A stretch of 64,000 bases of DNA from Myxococcus eversor (GCF_010894455.1 NZ_JAAIXY010000021.1:62001-126000), one strand, 5' to 3'. Shown: positions 42,563-52,056, counted from the first letter of the stretch. Notes: generated from the letters alone by a model not told the origin. Program-made: numbers and translations.

Positions 42563-45031
42563 ATGACCTACGACCTCCAGTCCCTCACCGAGCTGTCCAC
42601 CCTCGAAGACCTCGTGAGCACCCAGGGCGTGACGGCGCTGCTCGCCACCCTGGACGAGGTGCTCTCCCGCACACCTCCGGACGCGCTCGTCCTCAAGGAG
42701 GTCGGCCCGGCCGTGGGTCCGCGCACGCTGCGCGTCCTGCGCAAGGCCGTCGAACTCGACGCCACCTTCCTCCAGGCGCACCCCGAGGCCCTCTTCCAGT
42801 GCCTCTACAACCGCCTGCGCTGGCACGACGCGCCCGACGCCGCCCCGCACTTCAAGACCGAGGGCCCGGGCCCCTGGAGCGCGCCAGACGCGCATCTGTT
42901 CAAGCTCGCCGAGCACTGGCGGCGCCAGCGCGACGTGGACGGCGCGGCGCCCTGGGTGGAGTCCCTGCTGCCCCTGCGCGGCGCCCTGGAGAGCGCGGAC
43001 TCCTTCTACTGGCACGACGCCCAGGTGCTGTGCGCGGCCTACAACCCGGCGGGGACGCGGCTCGCCAGCGGCTCCTGGTCCGAAGGCGACAACGTGCGCG
43101 TCTGGGACGTGGCCACGGGCGAGTGCATCCAGGTGATGGAGGGCCATGAAGGAGAGGTGCGCGGACTCGCGTGGAGCGCGGACGGCACCCGGCTGGCGTC
43201 GGGCTCCAGGTCCCACGACACGCGCATCTGGGACGTGGCGACCGGGGCGCTCCTGAAGGACTTTCCGGGACAGGAGGGCCAGGTGACCTCGGTCGCCTTC
43301 AGCCCGGATGGACGCCTGCTCGCCAGCGGCAACCTGGGGTGGCTCGTGCATGTGTTCGACGTGGACTCAGGCCGCCTGGTGAAGACGCTGAAGGGACATG
43401 AGCAGTCGGTGCTGAGCCTGTCCTTCCATCCGTCGGGGAAATGGCTCGCGAGCGGCGCGTCCGACTCCACGCTGCGCATCTGGGACACCGCGACGTGGAC
43501 GCAGGTGACGCGCATCGACTCCGATGGGTACGTCGACACGGTGGAGTTCAGCCCGGATGGCGAGTGGATTGCCTGGGCGGTGTTCGAGGGCATCGCCGTG
43601 GCGGACACCCGGACGTGGACCCGGCTGCCGGGCACGCGCGGAGAGGGGCGCTATTCGCAGGTGGGCTGGCTCGGCACGAACCGGCTGGGCCTGCTGTCGT
43701 ACAACAGGGTGGAGGTCCTGGAGGTGCGCGACGGCACCGTCTTGTGGACCCGGCCCTATCCCTCCGACGGCCATCAGCGCGGCGCGGCCTTCTCACCCGA
43801 CGGCAAGCGCTTCGCCCTGACAGCGTCGGATGGCGGCCTGCTGGTGAGCGACCTCTACGCCCCCCCGCCCCCGACGCTGCGAGTCGAAGCACAGCGCGTC
43901 CAGGAGCTGTGGGGAGAGCCGGAGGGAGCGGCCGCCTTCGCCCAGCGCTATGACGGCGGATACGCCATCGATGCGCGGGGCGCCGTTCGCGAGTACCGCC
44001 TCGACGGGGAAGCGGTGCCCAGGGAGCCGTGGAGCATCAGCGCCGACGGCACCCTGGCCGCGTATCCCATCCAACTCTTCATGGAGACGCCTCCCCGGCG
44101 GGGGGTCCGGTTGCTCGACCTGAAGAGCCTGACGCCACTGAAGTCGCTGTTCGCCAAGCCGCTGAATCCGGAGGACACGAAGCAGCGCTACACCCAGCCC
44201 CAGCCCGTGGCCCTCTCTCCGGACGGACAGCTCGTGGCGGCGGCGCTCGAGCCCGGGTGCGTGCGAGTCTGGCGCGTCTCCGACGGAGCCCTGCTGCACA
44301 CGCTGCGCGGCGCGAAGGGTCTCGTCTCCCTCGTCGCCTTCACCCCCGACGGCGCCCACCTCGTGTGTGGCTATACCGAGGACGCCCGCCTGTGGGTGTA
44401 CGAGGTGACGAGCGGAAGGAATGTCCTGACCACCCGCGCCCTCCTGGAGCATCAGCCTTCGTATGCGACGACGACGCTGCCCCCACGCCTCGCCGTGGGG
44501 CGAGCGTCCGGCGAGCTGGAGGTCTACGACCTGACGACGGGCGCCTCCCTGCGGCTCATCCAGGTCTGCGACGAAGCAGTCATCGCAGTAGGGCTCTCCG
44601 AGGATGGCTCGCTCGTGGCGGCGTGTAGCACCGACAGGCGCGTGCGCCTCTTCGACGTCGGGACGGGCGCGCTCCGGTACGAGCTGCCCCATGTCTCCCT
44701 CCCCTTCGCGGTGTCCGTGGGCAAGGACATCCTGGTCACCCAGGCCAATGACCTGCGCACCCGCCTGTTCGACCTCGCCACGGGAACACTCCGCACGGAG
44801 CTCCCGGGCGGCTCCGAGCCGGACGACGTCACGCGGCGCCGGTTCTGGGAGGTCCTCGGAGAGGGCCCGGTCTCCTTCCATCGACAGGCGGACCCCGCAC
44901 CGCTGGCGCACTTCCATGACGCGCTGGAGGCAGCCCTCGTCCTGCGGGACGGACTCGTCGTCGCCCGGGGCCGCGCCATCAAGGACTTCCTGTATGTATT
45001 GAGGATTCACGCCGCTCCGAGCGGCGCCTGA
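42563..45031 (+). CDS. WD40 repeat protein
   Basis: 822 residues, no signal peptide. Residues 1-150 are helical and unrecognised. From ~150 come WD40-type repeats (VRVWDVATGECIQVMEGHEG, TRIWDVATGALL, VHVFDVDSGRLVKTLKGHEQ, LRIWDTATWTQ), then a second more divergent set (~540-750, with VRVWRVSDGALLHTLRG, VRLFDVGTGALRYELP). Two seven-bladed propellers are probable. Acts as a protein-interaction scaffold; no catalytic domain is attached. Starts 46 bp after transketolase on the same strand; converges with the next gene (6 bp between). Confidence 0.85.
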   Translation: MTYDLQSLTELSTLEDLVSTQGVTALLATLDEVLSRTPPDALVLKEVGPAVGPRTLRVLRKAVELDATFLQAHPEALFQCLYNRLRWHDAPDAAPHFKTEGPGPWSAPDAHLFKLAEHWRRQRDVDGAAPWVESLLPLRGALESADSFYWHDAQVLCAAYNPAGTRLASGSWSEGDNVRVWDVATGECIQVMEGHEGEVRGLAWSADGTRLASGSRSHDTRIWDVATGALLKDFPGQEGQVTSVAFSPDGRLLASGNLGWLVHVFDVDSGRLVKTLKGHEQSVLSLSFHPSGKWLASGASDSTLRIWDTATWTQVTRIDSDGYVDTVEFSPDGEWIAWAVFEGIAVADTRTWTRLPGTRGEGRYSQVGWLGTNRLGLLSYNRVEVLEVRDGTVLWTRPYPSDGHQRGAAFSPDGKRFALTASDGGLLVSDLYAPPPPTLRVEAQRVQELWGEPEGAAAFAQRYDGGYAIDARGAVREYRLDGEAVPREPWSISADGTLAAYPIQLFMETPPRRGVRLLDLKSLTPLKSLFAKPLNPEDTKQRYTQPQPVALSPDGQLVAAALEPGCVRVWRVSDGALLHTLRGAKGLVSLVAFTPDGAHLVCGYTEDARLWVYEVTSGRNVLTTRALLEHQPSYATTTLPPRLAVGRASGELEVYDLTTGASLRLIQVCDEAVIAVGLSEDGSLVAACSTDRRVRLFDVGTGALRYELPHVSLPFAVSVGKDILVTQANDLRTRLFDLATGTLRTELPGGSEPDDVTRRRFWEVLGEGPVSFHRQADPAPLAHFHDALEAALVLRDGLVVARGRAIKDFLYVLRIHAAPSGA

Positions 45032-45037
45032 GCCCCG

Positions 45038-45838
45038 TCACGGGGAGGAGCACCCCACCCGCTGCCTGGCGACGGCCAGGTCGTCGAGCCACCAGTCGGT
45101 GGGCACGGAGAGCCCCTGGTAGAGGAAGACTCCCGCCTCCACCACGGTGAAGTGCCGGGCCTTCTCCCGCTTCGGCGGTGTGTCGGTGGGCGGGTCGGAG
45201 AAGACGAACTTCCGGGGCCACGCCAGCTCCACGCCGTCGAGCCAGACCCGGGGCTCGGCGGCCTCCGGGGCATCGCCGTTGGCCGCGTCGAAGAGCCATT
45301 CCAGACACACCCACCGGTCCAGCACGAGCGGCGTGTCGGAGACCTGCACCCACTCCGGGAAGCCGGGCGGCTCCGGCGGGTGCCAGATGGCCATGTACTT
45401 CTCCTGGTACGTCGCCACCTCGTACCAGTCGAGCGACTCGAACGCGCCGTCCTCGCTCCCGGGCCGGGGATACCGCGCGTTGAAGAGCCCCGCATGCGAG
45501 GCCGGGCGCACAGGCGTCGTGTAGACGAAGACCCGCCCCCACAACACGGGGCCGAAGTCGGCGGGCAGCGAATAGCGCACCGTCTTCTTCGGTCCCCCCT
45601 GCCCGCCCTCGCGGCCCCCCACCAGCTGGCGGGCATGCAGCGCATACCTGCCACCATGGGCCCGGGTGTCGTCCACGACGAGCTGCCCTTCGAACTCGTC
45701 CCGGTGCGGCGTCCAGCCGGAGGGCAGCCGCCCCTCCTCGAAGTCCCAGCGCATGGAAGCCGGCGGGCGATGGCCACACGCGGTGAACAAGACAGCCAGG
45801 GACAGCACGGCAGTCCAAGGGAGGATTCGAGCGAGCAA
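45038..45838 (-). CDS. Secreted lipoprotein with jelly-roll (Cip1-like) domain
   Basis: 266 residues from a TTG start (45838) with GAGG upstream; no closer ATG is in frame. Signal peptide with lipobox LFTAC. The remainder is beta-rich with MRWDFEEGRLPSGWTPHRDE at the beginning, VLWGRVFVYT, FESLDWYEVATYQEKYM and WLDDLAVARQRVG at the end, like concanavalin-type sandwich domains such as fungal Cip1 or polysaccharide-lyase-like proteins. Binding or cleavage of a polysaccharide is a possibility only. Same strand and 62 bp downstream of the small cysteine-protease-like gene. Confidence 0.65.
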   Translation of the reverse strand: MLARILPWTAVLSLAVLFTACGHRPPASMRWDFEEGRLPSGWTPHRDEFEGQLVVDDTRAHGGRYALHARQLVGGREGGQGGPKKTVRYSLPADFGPVLWGRVFVYTTPVRPASHAGLFNARYPRPGSEDGAFESLDWYEVATYQEKYMAIWHPPEPPGFPEWVQVSDTPLVLDRWVCLEWLFDAANGDAPEAAEPRVWLDGVELAWPRKFVFSDPPTDTPPKREKARHFTVVEAGVFLYQGLSVPTDWWLDDLAVARQRVGCSSP

Positions 45839-45900
45839 GTCGGAGACCTCGTCAAAAGCTCCAATCTCGCACGCCCCGCCGTGGCTGTCCCCGCCTGACG

Positions 45901-46320
45901 TCAGACCCAGACCTGGCTGTCTCCAATCTCCGCCGTCTTGAGCGCCTCGAAGGTGAGGTAGGCCTTGGGCGCGTCATGGTTGTAGCTGTCGTAGCTGAAC
46001 CAGGTGCCGTTCTCCCGGCGGACGGTGAAGAAATGGCCGCGGGTGGTGTCGGCAATCACTCCCACGCCCCGCTTCTCGAGGACGGACACCTGGCTCTGCG
46101 TCAGCCCGTAGAGGCTCAGGACGGAGGGGTCATTGCCATCCATGACCATCTCCTCCGCCTCCTTGTGCTGCAGCCCGAGCGCCGTCTCGTAGTGCTCTGT
46201 CGCCTTCTGGATGAACTGTTCCCGGGTCAATCCACCGTCGGTGAAATGATACAGGGCATAGAACCCACAGAGCTTGGAGTCGGGAGGCGTCTTCGGCTGC
46301 TTCAGGAACTTGAAGGTCAC
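45901..46320 (-). CDS. Small Josephin-like (papain-fold) putative cysteine protease
   Basis: 139 residues from GTG 46320; no signal peptide. The layout resembles ataxin-3-type Josephin deubiquitinases. C18 lies in KLCGFYALYHF, close to LCAQHCLNNLL of Josephin. Then comes a helical middle with VLSLYGLTQSQVSVL. H96 is in GHFFTVRRENGTWFSYDS, matching HWFTVRK...WFNLNS, and D111 is 15 residues after H96, exactly where Josephin has its catalytic Asn. A Cys-His-Asp triad is therefore inferred. A bacterial C39-like or other papain-fold hydrolase is the alternative. It lies upstream of a lipoprotein gene on the same strand and divergent from a vWA protein gene. Confidence 0.65.
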   Translation of the reverse strand: MTFKFLKQPKTPPDSKLCGFYALYHFTDGGLTREQFIQKATEHYETALGLQHKEAEEMVMDGNDPSVLSLYGLTQSQVSVLEKRGVGVIADTTRGHFFTVRRENGTWFSYDSYNHDAPKAYLTFEALKTAEIGDSQVWV

Positions 46321-46607
46321 GGTTCACTCGGTTGGTTGGAGAACGTGCGTCGGGGAGCCCCAACCGCACACCTCCGAGACGACACCCGCTCCAGGCTTGT
46401 GACATGGCCGCCACGGGCAGGGTGTAGCGGGAAACTCCACAGAACCACCTCGCGAGTAACCCTTCCCGTCACGCGCTTTCCCGCAACCGCCTGAATGACT
46501 TGCATGTCTTCAATGGCTTGCTTCCTGCTCAAGTCGGCTCACCACGTCGACGCCCCGCCAATTCCTCTCCGACATGACGTGGAAACCCCGTAGGAGAAAA
46601 CCACTAC

Positions 46608-48560
46608 ATGTCAAAGCCATCCACGCTCCGCCCCCGAGCCATGACCTGGCTCGGCGCGGCACTCCTTTGTCTCTTCATGACCTCCTCCGTCGCGCAGGCC
46701 GCCAGGCCCGGGCCCGCCGAGCCGGGTCCCGTCCCGAAGCCTCCTGAAGTCGACCGCTGCGAGTGCGGCCCCCTGGATGTCGTCTTCGCCATCGACGACA
46801 CCGGCAGCATGGGAGGCTCGCTGATCGCCTTCCAGTCGAACTTCTCCAACCTGCTGTCACAAATCCAGACGTCATCCAATGGTGACTATCGGCTGGGCCT
46901 GGTCACCTTCAAGGATGACGTCACGGTGCAGGTGGACCTGGGTGCGGGCAACGACACGCAGATGCAGCTGGCGGTCGGAAGCCTGGGCGCGTCGGGCGGG
47001 GCGAACCTGCCGGAGGCGTCCGACGAGGCGCTCAACACCGTCATCCACAACATCGCCTTCCGTCCCAACCAGAATGGCGCCTTCACCGGCATCTGGCGCA
47101 CGGGGGCCCGCCGCGTCGTCGTCCTCATCACCGACAACCTTCCGGGTGGCTTCAACGACTTGTACACGGGCAACGCCCTGGCCAGCCTCCAGGCCCAGGA
47201 GGCCTACAACGAGGGCATCCGCATTCACGCCGTCTACGTCCCCACGGGCGGCACGCCCGACCCGACGGTGGTGGGCATCATGCAGAACTACGCCACCCTC
47301 TCCCAGGGCGGCTACCGGCTGACGTTGCCCAATGGTTCGGACGCGCACCTGGCCGTGCAGGACTTCCTGAGCGACTGCCGCACCCCGTCCGACGTCTTCA
47401 TCCGCGACACGCCGGCCGACAACGGCTGGGAGCCCAGCTCCGGCGCCATCTGGACCAGCCCCGACATCAAGGTGTGCAACAACGTCAACGGCTGCGCCAG
47501 CTCCACCAACCCGGTGTTCGGCACGCCCAACAACTACGTCTTCGTCACGCTGCGCAACTACGGCCCGCTGCGCCCCACCGGCCCCATTGGGGGGTCGCTG
47601 CACCTCTACTACCTGGCGTCGGGCGGCAACTCCTCCTGGGGTTCGACGAGCTGGAAGCGCATCCACACCGAGCACGGCATCTTCCTGGACGCGGGCGAGA
47701 CGCGTGACATCCGCATCAACTGGGCCAACGTCCCGGTGCCCGGCCACTACTGCCTGCTGGCACGGTGGGTCTCCGAGGGCGACCCGATGACCTACCCGGA
47801 GTACATCGGCTCCGACACCGTCACCAACACCCAGCTCAACAACAACATCGCCTGGCGCAACGTGGACATCGTCAAGATGGTGTCCGGCGGCACGGGCAGC
47901 ACCACGTATGACGTGCGCCCCACCGTGGGCGCCGCGACGAAGCTCTTCATCCGTCCCGAGGCGGACCCGTTCCCGGGCACCGTGACGCTGGAGCTGACGG
48001 AGACGCTGTTCGCGCTCTGGAAGGCCGCGGGCGGCGAGGCCGAGGGCCTGGAGGGTGTCGAGGGCCGCACGCTGTTCTTCGGCGGCCACGGTGGCGCGCT
48101 GGCACTCAAGGCGGACAAGCCGCTGGACGAGCGCATCCACGTGCGCTTCATGTCCCACGGCAAAGAGGGCCTGTTCCCCATGAACATCTTCGAGATGGAC
48201 GACCGGAAGGAGCCCATCGGTGGCGTGCGGTACGACATCAACGTCATCTCGCCGAACGCCGAACCGGATGCGGTGGAGCTCGCGGTGCGCTCCCTCGACG
48301 GCAAGTACGCGGAGCTGACGTGGCCGCACAGCGTCCACCACAAGCACTACGTCGTCTACCGGAGCTCGAACCCCGAGGCGGGCCACATGGAGGCCATCGG
48401 TGAGGTCTCCGCCAGCGAGGACCTCGACGCGACGACGGCGGTGCGCTTCCTCGACGCCGACGACGCGAGCCGGCGCTTCTTCTACGCCGTGGAGAGCCAC
48501 ACCGACAGCGGCAAGACGCTCAGCGGTTGGGTGACGCTGGAAGCGCCCGCCAACAAGTAA
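46608..48560 (+). CDS. Secreted von Willebrand factor A domain protein
   Basis: 650 residues from ATG 46608 (AGGAGAAAAC precedes it). Signal peptide ends AQA (~32). Residues ~50-250 are a vWA domain with an altered metal-site motif DDTGSMGGS, followed by GLVTFKDDV and ARRVVVLITDN. A middle beta-rich region (~260-470) has two Cys-containing loops, and the C-terminal ~90 residues are fibronectin type III-like (ELTWPHSVHHKHYVVYRSSN, RFFYAVES). A surface or matrix adhesion role is plausible. Followed by a strong terminator hairpin. Confidence 0.88.
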   Translation: MSKPSTLRPRAMTWLGAALLCLFMTSSVAQAARPGPAEPGPVPKPPEVDRCECGPLDVVFAIDDTGSMGGSLIAFQSNFSNLLSQIQTSSNGDYRLGLVTFKDDVTVQVDLGAGNDTQMQLAVGSLGASGGANLPEASDEALNTVIHNIAFRPNQNGAFTGIWRTGARRVVVLITDNLPGGFNDLYTGNALASLQAQEAYNEGIRIHAVYVPTGGTPDPTVVGIMQNYATLSQGGYRLTLPNGSDAHLAVQDFLSDCRTPSDVFIRDTPADNGWEPSSGAIWTSPDIKVCNNVNGCASSTNPVFGTPNNYVFVTLRNYGPLRPTGPIGGSLHLYYLASGGNSSWGSTSWKRIHTEHGIFLDAGETRDIRINWANVPVPGHYCLLARWVSEGDPMTYPEYIGSDTVTNTQLNNNIAWRNVDIVKMVSGGTGSTTYDVRPTVGAATKLFIRPEADPFPGTVTLELTETLFALWKAAGGEAEGLEGVEGRTLFFGGHGGALALKADKPLDERIHVRFMSHGKEGLFPMNIFEMDDRKEPIGGVRYDINVISPNAEPDAVELAVRSLDGKYAELTWPHSVHHKHYVVYRSSNPEAGHMEAIGEVSASEDLDATTAVRFLDADDASRRFFYAVESHTDSGKTLSGWVTLEAPANK

Positions 48561-48572
48561 CACGCGCGGCAA

Positions 48573-48607
48573 CCTCCTTCCCGGGCGAGCCGTGCCCGGG
48601 AAGGAGG
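48573..48607. terminator. Bidirectional terminator hairpin
   Basis: Perfect 14-bp stem: CCTCCTTCCCGGGC (48573-48586) and GCCCGGGAAGGAGG (48594-48607) around a 7-nt loop, 13 bp after the vWA gene stop and 46 bp before the stop of the convergent methyltransferase gene. T-rich sequence follows on the plus strand. Confidence 0.8.
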
Positions 48608-48653
48608 GCTGCCTTTCTTCAGGGCCGCGTTCCGCACGGGCCTGGACCGAGCC

Positions 48654-49550
48654 TCACCCGACGGCGGGCTTCTCCAGCACCAGGCCGAAGTGCGTGTAGC
48701 AGGTGGGGTGCAGCTCCAGGATGTTCTCGAAGTAGATGACGCGGGACGCAAGCCCCGCCGCGTGCGCGGGGTCCAGGACGCGCTGCTTCAACGTGTCCAC
48801 GCCGTAGAAGCGCCCGTGCCGCTCTCCCCAGCCCGGGAAGAGGTGGATGACGGGCTCGGCCTCGCGGCGGATGTCATAACCCCACGCGGGGTCGCACATC
48901 GTGAAGGCATACTCGCCCAGGTACAGCGGGACGATGCAGACCCGGCCCCCGGGCCGCAGCACGCGCGCCGCCTCCCGGATGAAGCCCGTGTCGGCGCCGC
49001 CCTCGAAGTGCTCGAAGGAGCAGTGCAGCGTCATCGCATCCACGGAGGCATTGCCCAAGGGAAGCTCCGCCGCCGAGCCACCAATCTCGTGGCCGTTGAT
49101 GCCGGGCGGAAACACCAGGTCCTGGACGAACACGTTGCGCGTCTTCGCCAGGGCGCGGATGACCTCCAGGTAGGGGCTGTTCAGCGTGGAGGCGATGTCG
49201 ACGTAGACGGCGTCCTCGCGCGCCAGCAGCGGCGCCAGCTGCGTCCACGAGTAGTGGTACTGCGAGCGCTTCTCCCAGTAGGGCTGGAGCGAGCAGTAGT
49301 GTCGGAGGACAGGGCTGCCCGCCTGCAGCTCGTTCCAGAAGCGCTCCAGGCCGGCGACGTCGAAGCGGAACGTCTCGTAGGGGATGCCCGCCTGCCGCAG
49401 CGGCTCCGGGCGCTTGAGCTGGGGCCCCGGCCCATAGCGGCCGAAGCCGGTGAGGCTGAGCAGCTTGGAGAGGGGCTGGGAGGCCTGGTGGGCCGCCCGG
49501 TGCCGGAGGCTCTTCTTCACGCGGGTCAGCAGGTTCAAGCGGGGCTCCAC
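48654..49550 (-). CDS. Class I SAM-dependent methyltransferase
   Basis: 298 residues from a GTG start at 49550. The Methyltransf_11-type fold is seen late in the chain: DAVYVDIASTLNSPYLEVI (motif I-like but without the usual GxGxG), NGHEIGGSAAELPLGNASVD, AMTLHCSFEHFEGG and AARVLRPGGRVCIVPLYLG. The ~100-residue N-terminal extension is basic. The substrate is unknown. Convergent with the vWA gene across a terminator hairpin; no partner genes on its strand. Confidence 0.75.
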   Translation of the reverse strand: MEPRLNLLTRVKKSLRHRAAHQASQPLSKLLSLTGFGRYGPGPQLKRPEPLRQAGIPYETFRFDVAGLERFWNELQAGSPVLRHYCSLQPYWEKRSQYHYSWTQLAPLLAREDAVYVDIASTLNSPYLEVIRALAKTRNVFVQDLVFPPGINGHEIGGSAAELPLGNASVDAMTLHCSFEHFEGGADTGFIREAARVLRPGGRVCIVPLYLGEYAFTMCDPAWGYDIRREAEPVIHLFPGWGERHGRFYGVDTLKQRVLDPAHAAGLASRVIYFENILELHPTCYTHFGLVLEKPAVG

Positions 49551-49728
49551 GGGCCTGGGGAGCGCGCATTCTCGGGGGCCTCTCCAGGCGAGTCAACGCG
49601 GTCCGGGCCCACATGCCCACCCGCTCGGCGGCTCACGGGGCATGGATGCGGCGGCGTGGCCGGTCCACTGAACAGACCCGGAGTGGAGGGAGCGGAGAGA
49701 GATAGAGACTCCCTCCACCCCGGGGCCC

Positions 49729-49947
49729 TCACCCTGAATAGGACAAATCATTCAACCCAGGTGAGGACTGATTGCTCTGGTAGGTATTGACCCGCACCTG
49801 CCAGGTCCCTCCCTGATTCGTGCCGAGCCACTGGGCAATCGTCGTGATGAGCGTGGCGTCGTGGACATGCTTGTCCTGCTGCCAGCTCACCCAGACTTCC
49901 TTCCCTGAATCGGTGTTCTCGAACTTCTCCCGACAATACTTCGGCAT
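49729..49947 (-). CDS. Small hypothetical protein (72 residues)
   Basis: ATG 49947 is preceded by GAAGGAGACAAGTG, a good ribosome-binding site, which makes this small frame credible. The product (MPKYCREKFENTDSGKEVWV to ...GLNDLSYSG) is soluble, with aromatic residues spread through it and one cysteine; no known domain was recognised. It is divergent from the metacaspase gene with 195 bp between the starts, so co-regulation is possible. Confidence 0.6.
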   Translation of the reverse strand: MPKYCREKFENTDSGKEVWVSWQQDKHVHDATLITTIAQWLGTNQGGTWQVRVNTYQSNQSSPGLNDLSYSG

Positions 49948-50142
49948 CACTTGTCTCCTTCGCGAATCGCCTTGTGACTTCACCTCTCATGACGGTGCGT
50001 GAGCCGGGCTCGTGACAGCCCTCCGGGGTGGGGCGGACGACCGGTAGCCCTGTCACTTCAAGGGCCTTGGGCTCGTTCTCAAGGCGCGCCACCCACCGCT
50101 CTTCCGCGGTGCCCTGGAGCGCCCAAGGAGGCGAAGCACGCC

Positions 50143-52035
50143 ATGAGCTCTTCCATTCCGAGCGGCACGGACCCGACCCCCAAGCCCCCCGCCAGTCCGC
50201 CACCCGCCCCCAAGGAGGTGTCGACGAAGCGCGGCTCCTCCGAGCCACGCACCCGGATTCGCAACCGCAAGGCCGTCGTCGCCGGCATCAACAACTACCG
50301 GCCTCAAATCAATCAGCTCTCCAGCTGTATCAACGACGCCAACCTGATGGTGAGCCTCCTGGGCACCCAGTATGGGTTTTCGCCCAAGGACATCCAGGTC
50401 CGGCTGGACGCGGACGCCACGCTCGGCAACGTGAAGGAGTCGCTGGCCTGGCTGATGGACGGCGCCACGGAGGACGACGCGCTGGTCTTCTTCTTCTCCG
50501 GGCACGGCTACCGGGTGCAGATAGACGAGGTCTGGCGGGAGAGCCTGGTGCTCTACGACGACTTCTTCTTCGACCAGGACTTCTCCAAGCTGACCCAGCA
50601 GCTCCCCGAGGGCGTGATGACCACCGTCCTGGACGCGTGCCACTCCGGCGGCATGGAGAAGGACCTGTTCATCGCGTCGGACTTCGCCCGGAAGTTGCAG
50701 CAGCTCGGCGCCACCCGCCGCATCGAGCTGGCCAAGGTGAAGGCATACATCGACCCGCGTGACTTCGGCGCCACCACGGGGGAGAAGGCGTTCCAACCCA
50801 ACGCGAAGGCGCACCAGCGCTCGTGGCTCCATCGCAGCTCCGATGAGCGCTCCGGGGAGATTCCCTTCCGGGGCTTCGGCAGGCCCGTGCAGCTCATCAC
50901 CGGAGTGCCCGTCACCAAGGCCTATGACGCGCAGGTGGCGGCCGAGCCGCCCCAGGCCAACTGCACGCTCCTGACGGCCTGCACCGCCGAGCAGACCGCC
51001 GCCGCGGGCACTCAACTCACCAAGAACCTGTCGGTGTTCACCTTCGCCCTGGGCCAGGTGCTCGGGGCGACGCCGAACGTCTCCTATTCGGACTGCCTCC
51101 AGCAGTCCGCGGCGCGCATCTCCAGCCTGGGCTTCCAGCAGACGCCCGAGCTGCTGGTGACGCCCGATACCCGTTGGGTGAGCACCCGCTCCGTCTTCCT
51201 CAACACCGATTTCGGCGCAGCGCCGAAAACCGTGGTCCCGGTCAGCCTGCCGTTCGGGCTGGGCTCGCCCACGGCTCCCGCAGCAAATCAATCGAATGAA
51301 GGAGTCCAAACGATGACGTCGTACTCACAGATGCCGAACCTGGCGGGCCTGTCGCAGCTCGTAGGCACGCCCACCGGCCTTCCCACGGCCGCCGCCGACA
51401 AGGGCTGGTCGGACGTGCTCCAGCACCTGGTCACCACCGCGCCCTCGCTCATCGGGCCCCTGGTGAACACCATCAGCGGCGCCGTCTCCGCCGCCAGCAA
51501 GGGCTACCAGCCCGCCGTCATGCCCGCCGCGGACAAGGGCTGGTCGGATGTCTTCTCGTCCCTGGCCTCCTCCGCGCCCGCGCTCCTGGGGCCGCTGGTG
51601 AGCACCATCAGCGGCGCCGTCTCCGCCGCCAGCAAGGACTACCAGCCGGGTGCTCCCATCGCCGCCGCCGACAAGGGCTGGTCGGACGTGCTCCAGCATC
51701 TGGTCACCACCGCGCCCTCCCTCATCGGGCCCCTGGTGAACACCATCAGCGGCGCCGTCTCCGCCGCCAACAAGGGCTACCAGCCCGCCGCGGACAAGGG
51801 CTGGTCGGACGTGTTCTCGTCCCTGGCCTCCTCCGCGCCCGCGCTCCTGGGGCCGCTGGTGAGCACCATCGGCGGCGCCGTCTCCGCCGCCAACAAGGGC
51901 TACCAGCCCGCCGTCATGGCCGCGCCCGACAAGGGTTGGTCGGACGTGCTCCAGCACCTGGTCACCACCGCGCCCTCCCTCATCGGGCCCCTGGTCACCA
52001 CCGTCACCGGCGCCATCGCCGCCGCGCGCCAGTGA
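50143..52035 (+). CDS. Caspase-family (C14) metacaspase with five C-terminal repeats
   Basis: 630 residues from ATG 50143, with AAGGAGG upstream. Residues ~1-40 are Pro/Ser-rich and disordered. The peptidase C14 domain (~42-400) shows RKAVVAGINNY, the catalytic H121 in FFFSGHGYR and C166 in LDACHSGG. Metacaspases cleave after Arg/Lys. From residue 419 to the C-terminus there are five tandem ~41-46-residue repeats, each beginning DKGWSDV and containing an apolar stretch like APSLIGPLVNTISGAVSAA, with two subtypes alternating. They could form membrane-active or self-assembling helices. No signal peptide. The gene converges with the ECF sigma gene across a hairpin. Confidence 0.88.
   Translation: MSSSIPSGTDPTPKPPASPPPAPKEVSTKRGSSEPRTRIRNRKAVVAGINNYRPQINQLSSCINDANLMVSLLGTQYGFSPKDIQVRLDADATLGNVKESLAWLMDGATEDDALVFFFSGHGYRVQIDEVWRESLVLYDDFFFDQDFSKLTQQLPEGVMTTVLDACHSGGMEKDLFIASDFARKLQQLGATRRIELAKVKAYIDPRDFGATTGEKAFQPNAKAHQRSWLHRSSDERSGEIPFRGFGRPVQLITGVPVTKAYDAQVAAEPPQANCTLLTACTAEQTAAAGTQLTKNLSVFTFALGQVLGATPNVSYSDCLQQSAARISSLGFQQTPELLVTPDTRWVSTRSVFLNTDFGAAPKTVVPVSLPFGLGSPTAPAANQSNEGVQTMTSYSQMPNLAGLSQLVGTPTGLPTAAADKGWSDVLQHLVTTAPSLIGPLVNTISGAVSAASKGYQPAVMPAADKGWSDVFSSLASSAPALLGPLVSTISGAVSAASKDYQPGAPIAAADKGWSDVLQHLVTTAPSLIGPLVNTISGAVSAANKGYQPAADKGWSDVFSSLASSAPALLGPLVSTIGGAVSAANKGYQPAVMAAPDKGWSDVLQHLVTTAPSLIGPLVTTVTGAIAAARQ
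51397..52032 (+). repeat. Five in-frame tandem repeats within the metacaspase gene
   Basis: Units begin at 51397, 51532, 51670, 51793 and 51928 (spacing 135, 138, 123 and 135 nt). Units 1, 3 and 5 carry VLQHLVTTAPSLIGPLV; units 2 and 4 carry VFSSLASSAPALLGPLV. Near-identical nucleotide sequence between alternate units points to duplication of a two-unit block. Confidence 0.92.
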
Positions 52036-52056
52036 GCCAGGGCTTCGTCTGAAGCC

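Noticed and set aside
49999..50142. Longer N-terminus for the metacaspase
   Set aside because: The start at 50143 has a strong AAGGAGG at the right distance; the extension is not conserved-looking and occupies the divergent promoter.
51397..52032. The repeat array considered as a CRISPR or VNTR
   Set aside because: Units are in frame, protein-level repeats of 123-138 nt without spacers.
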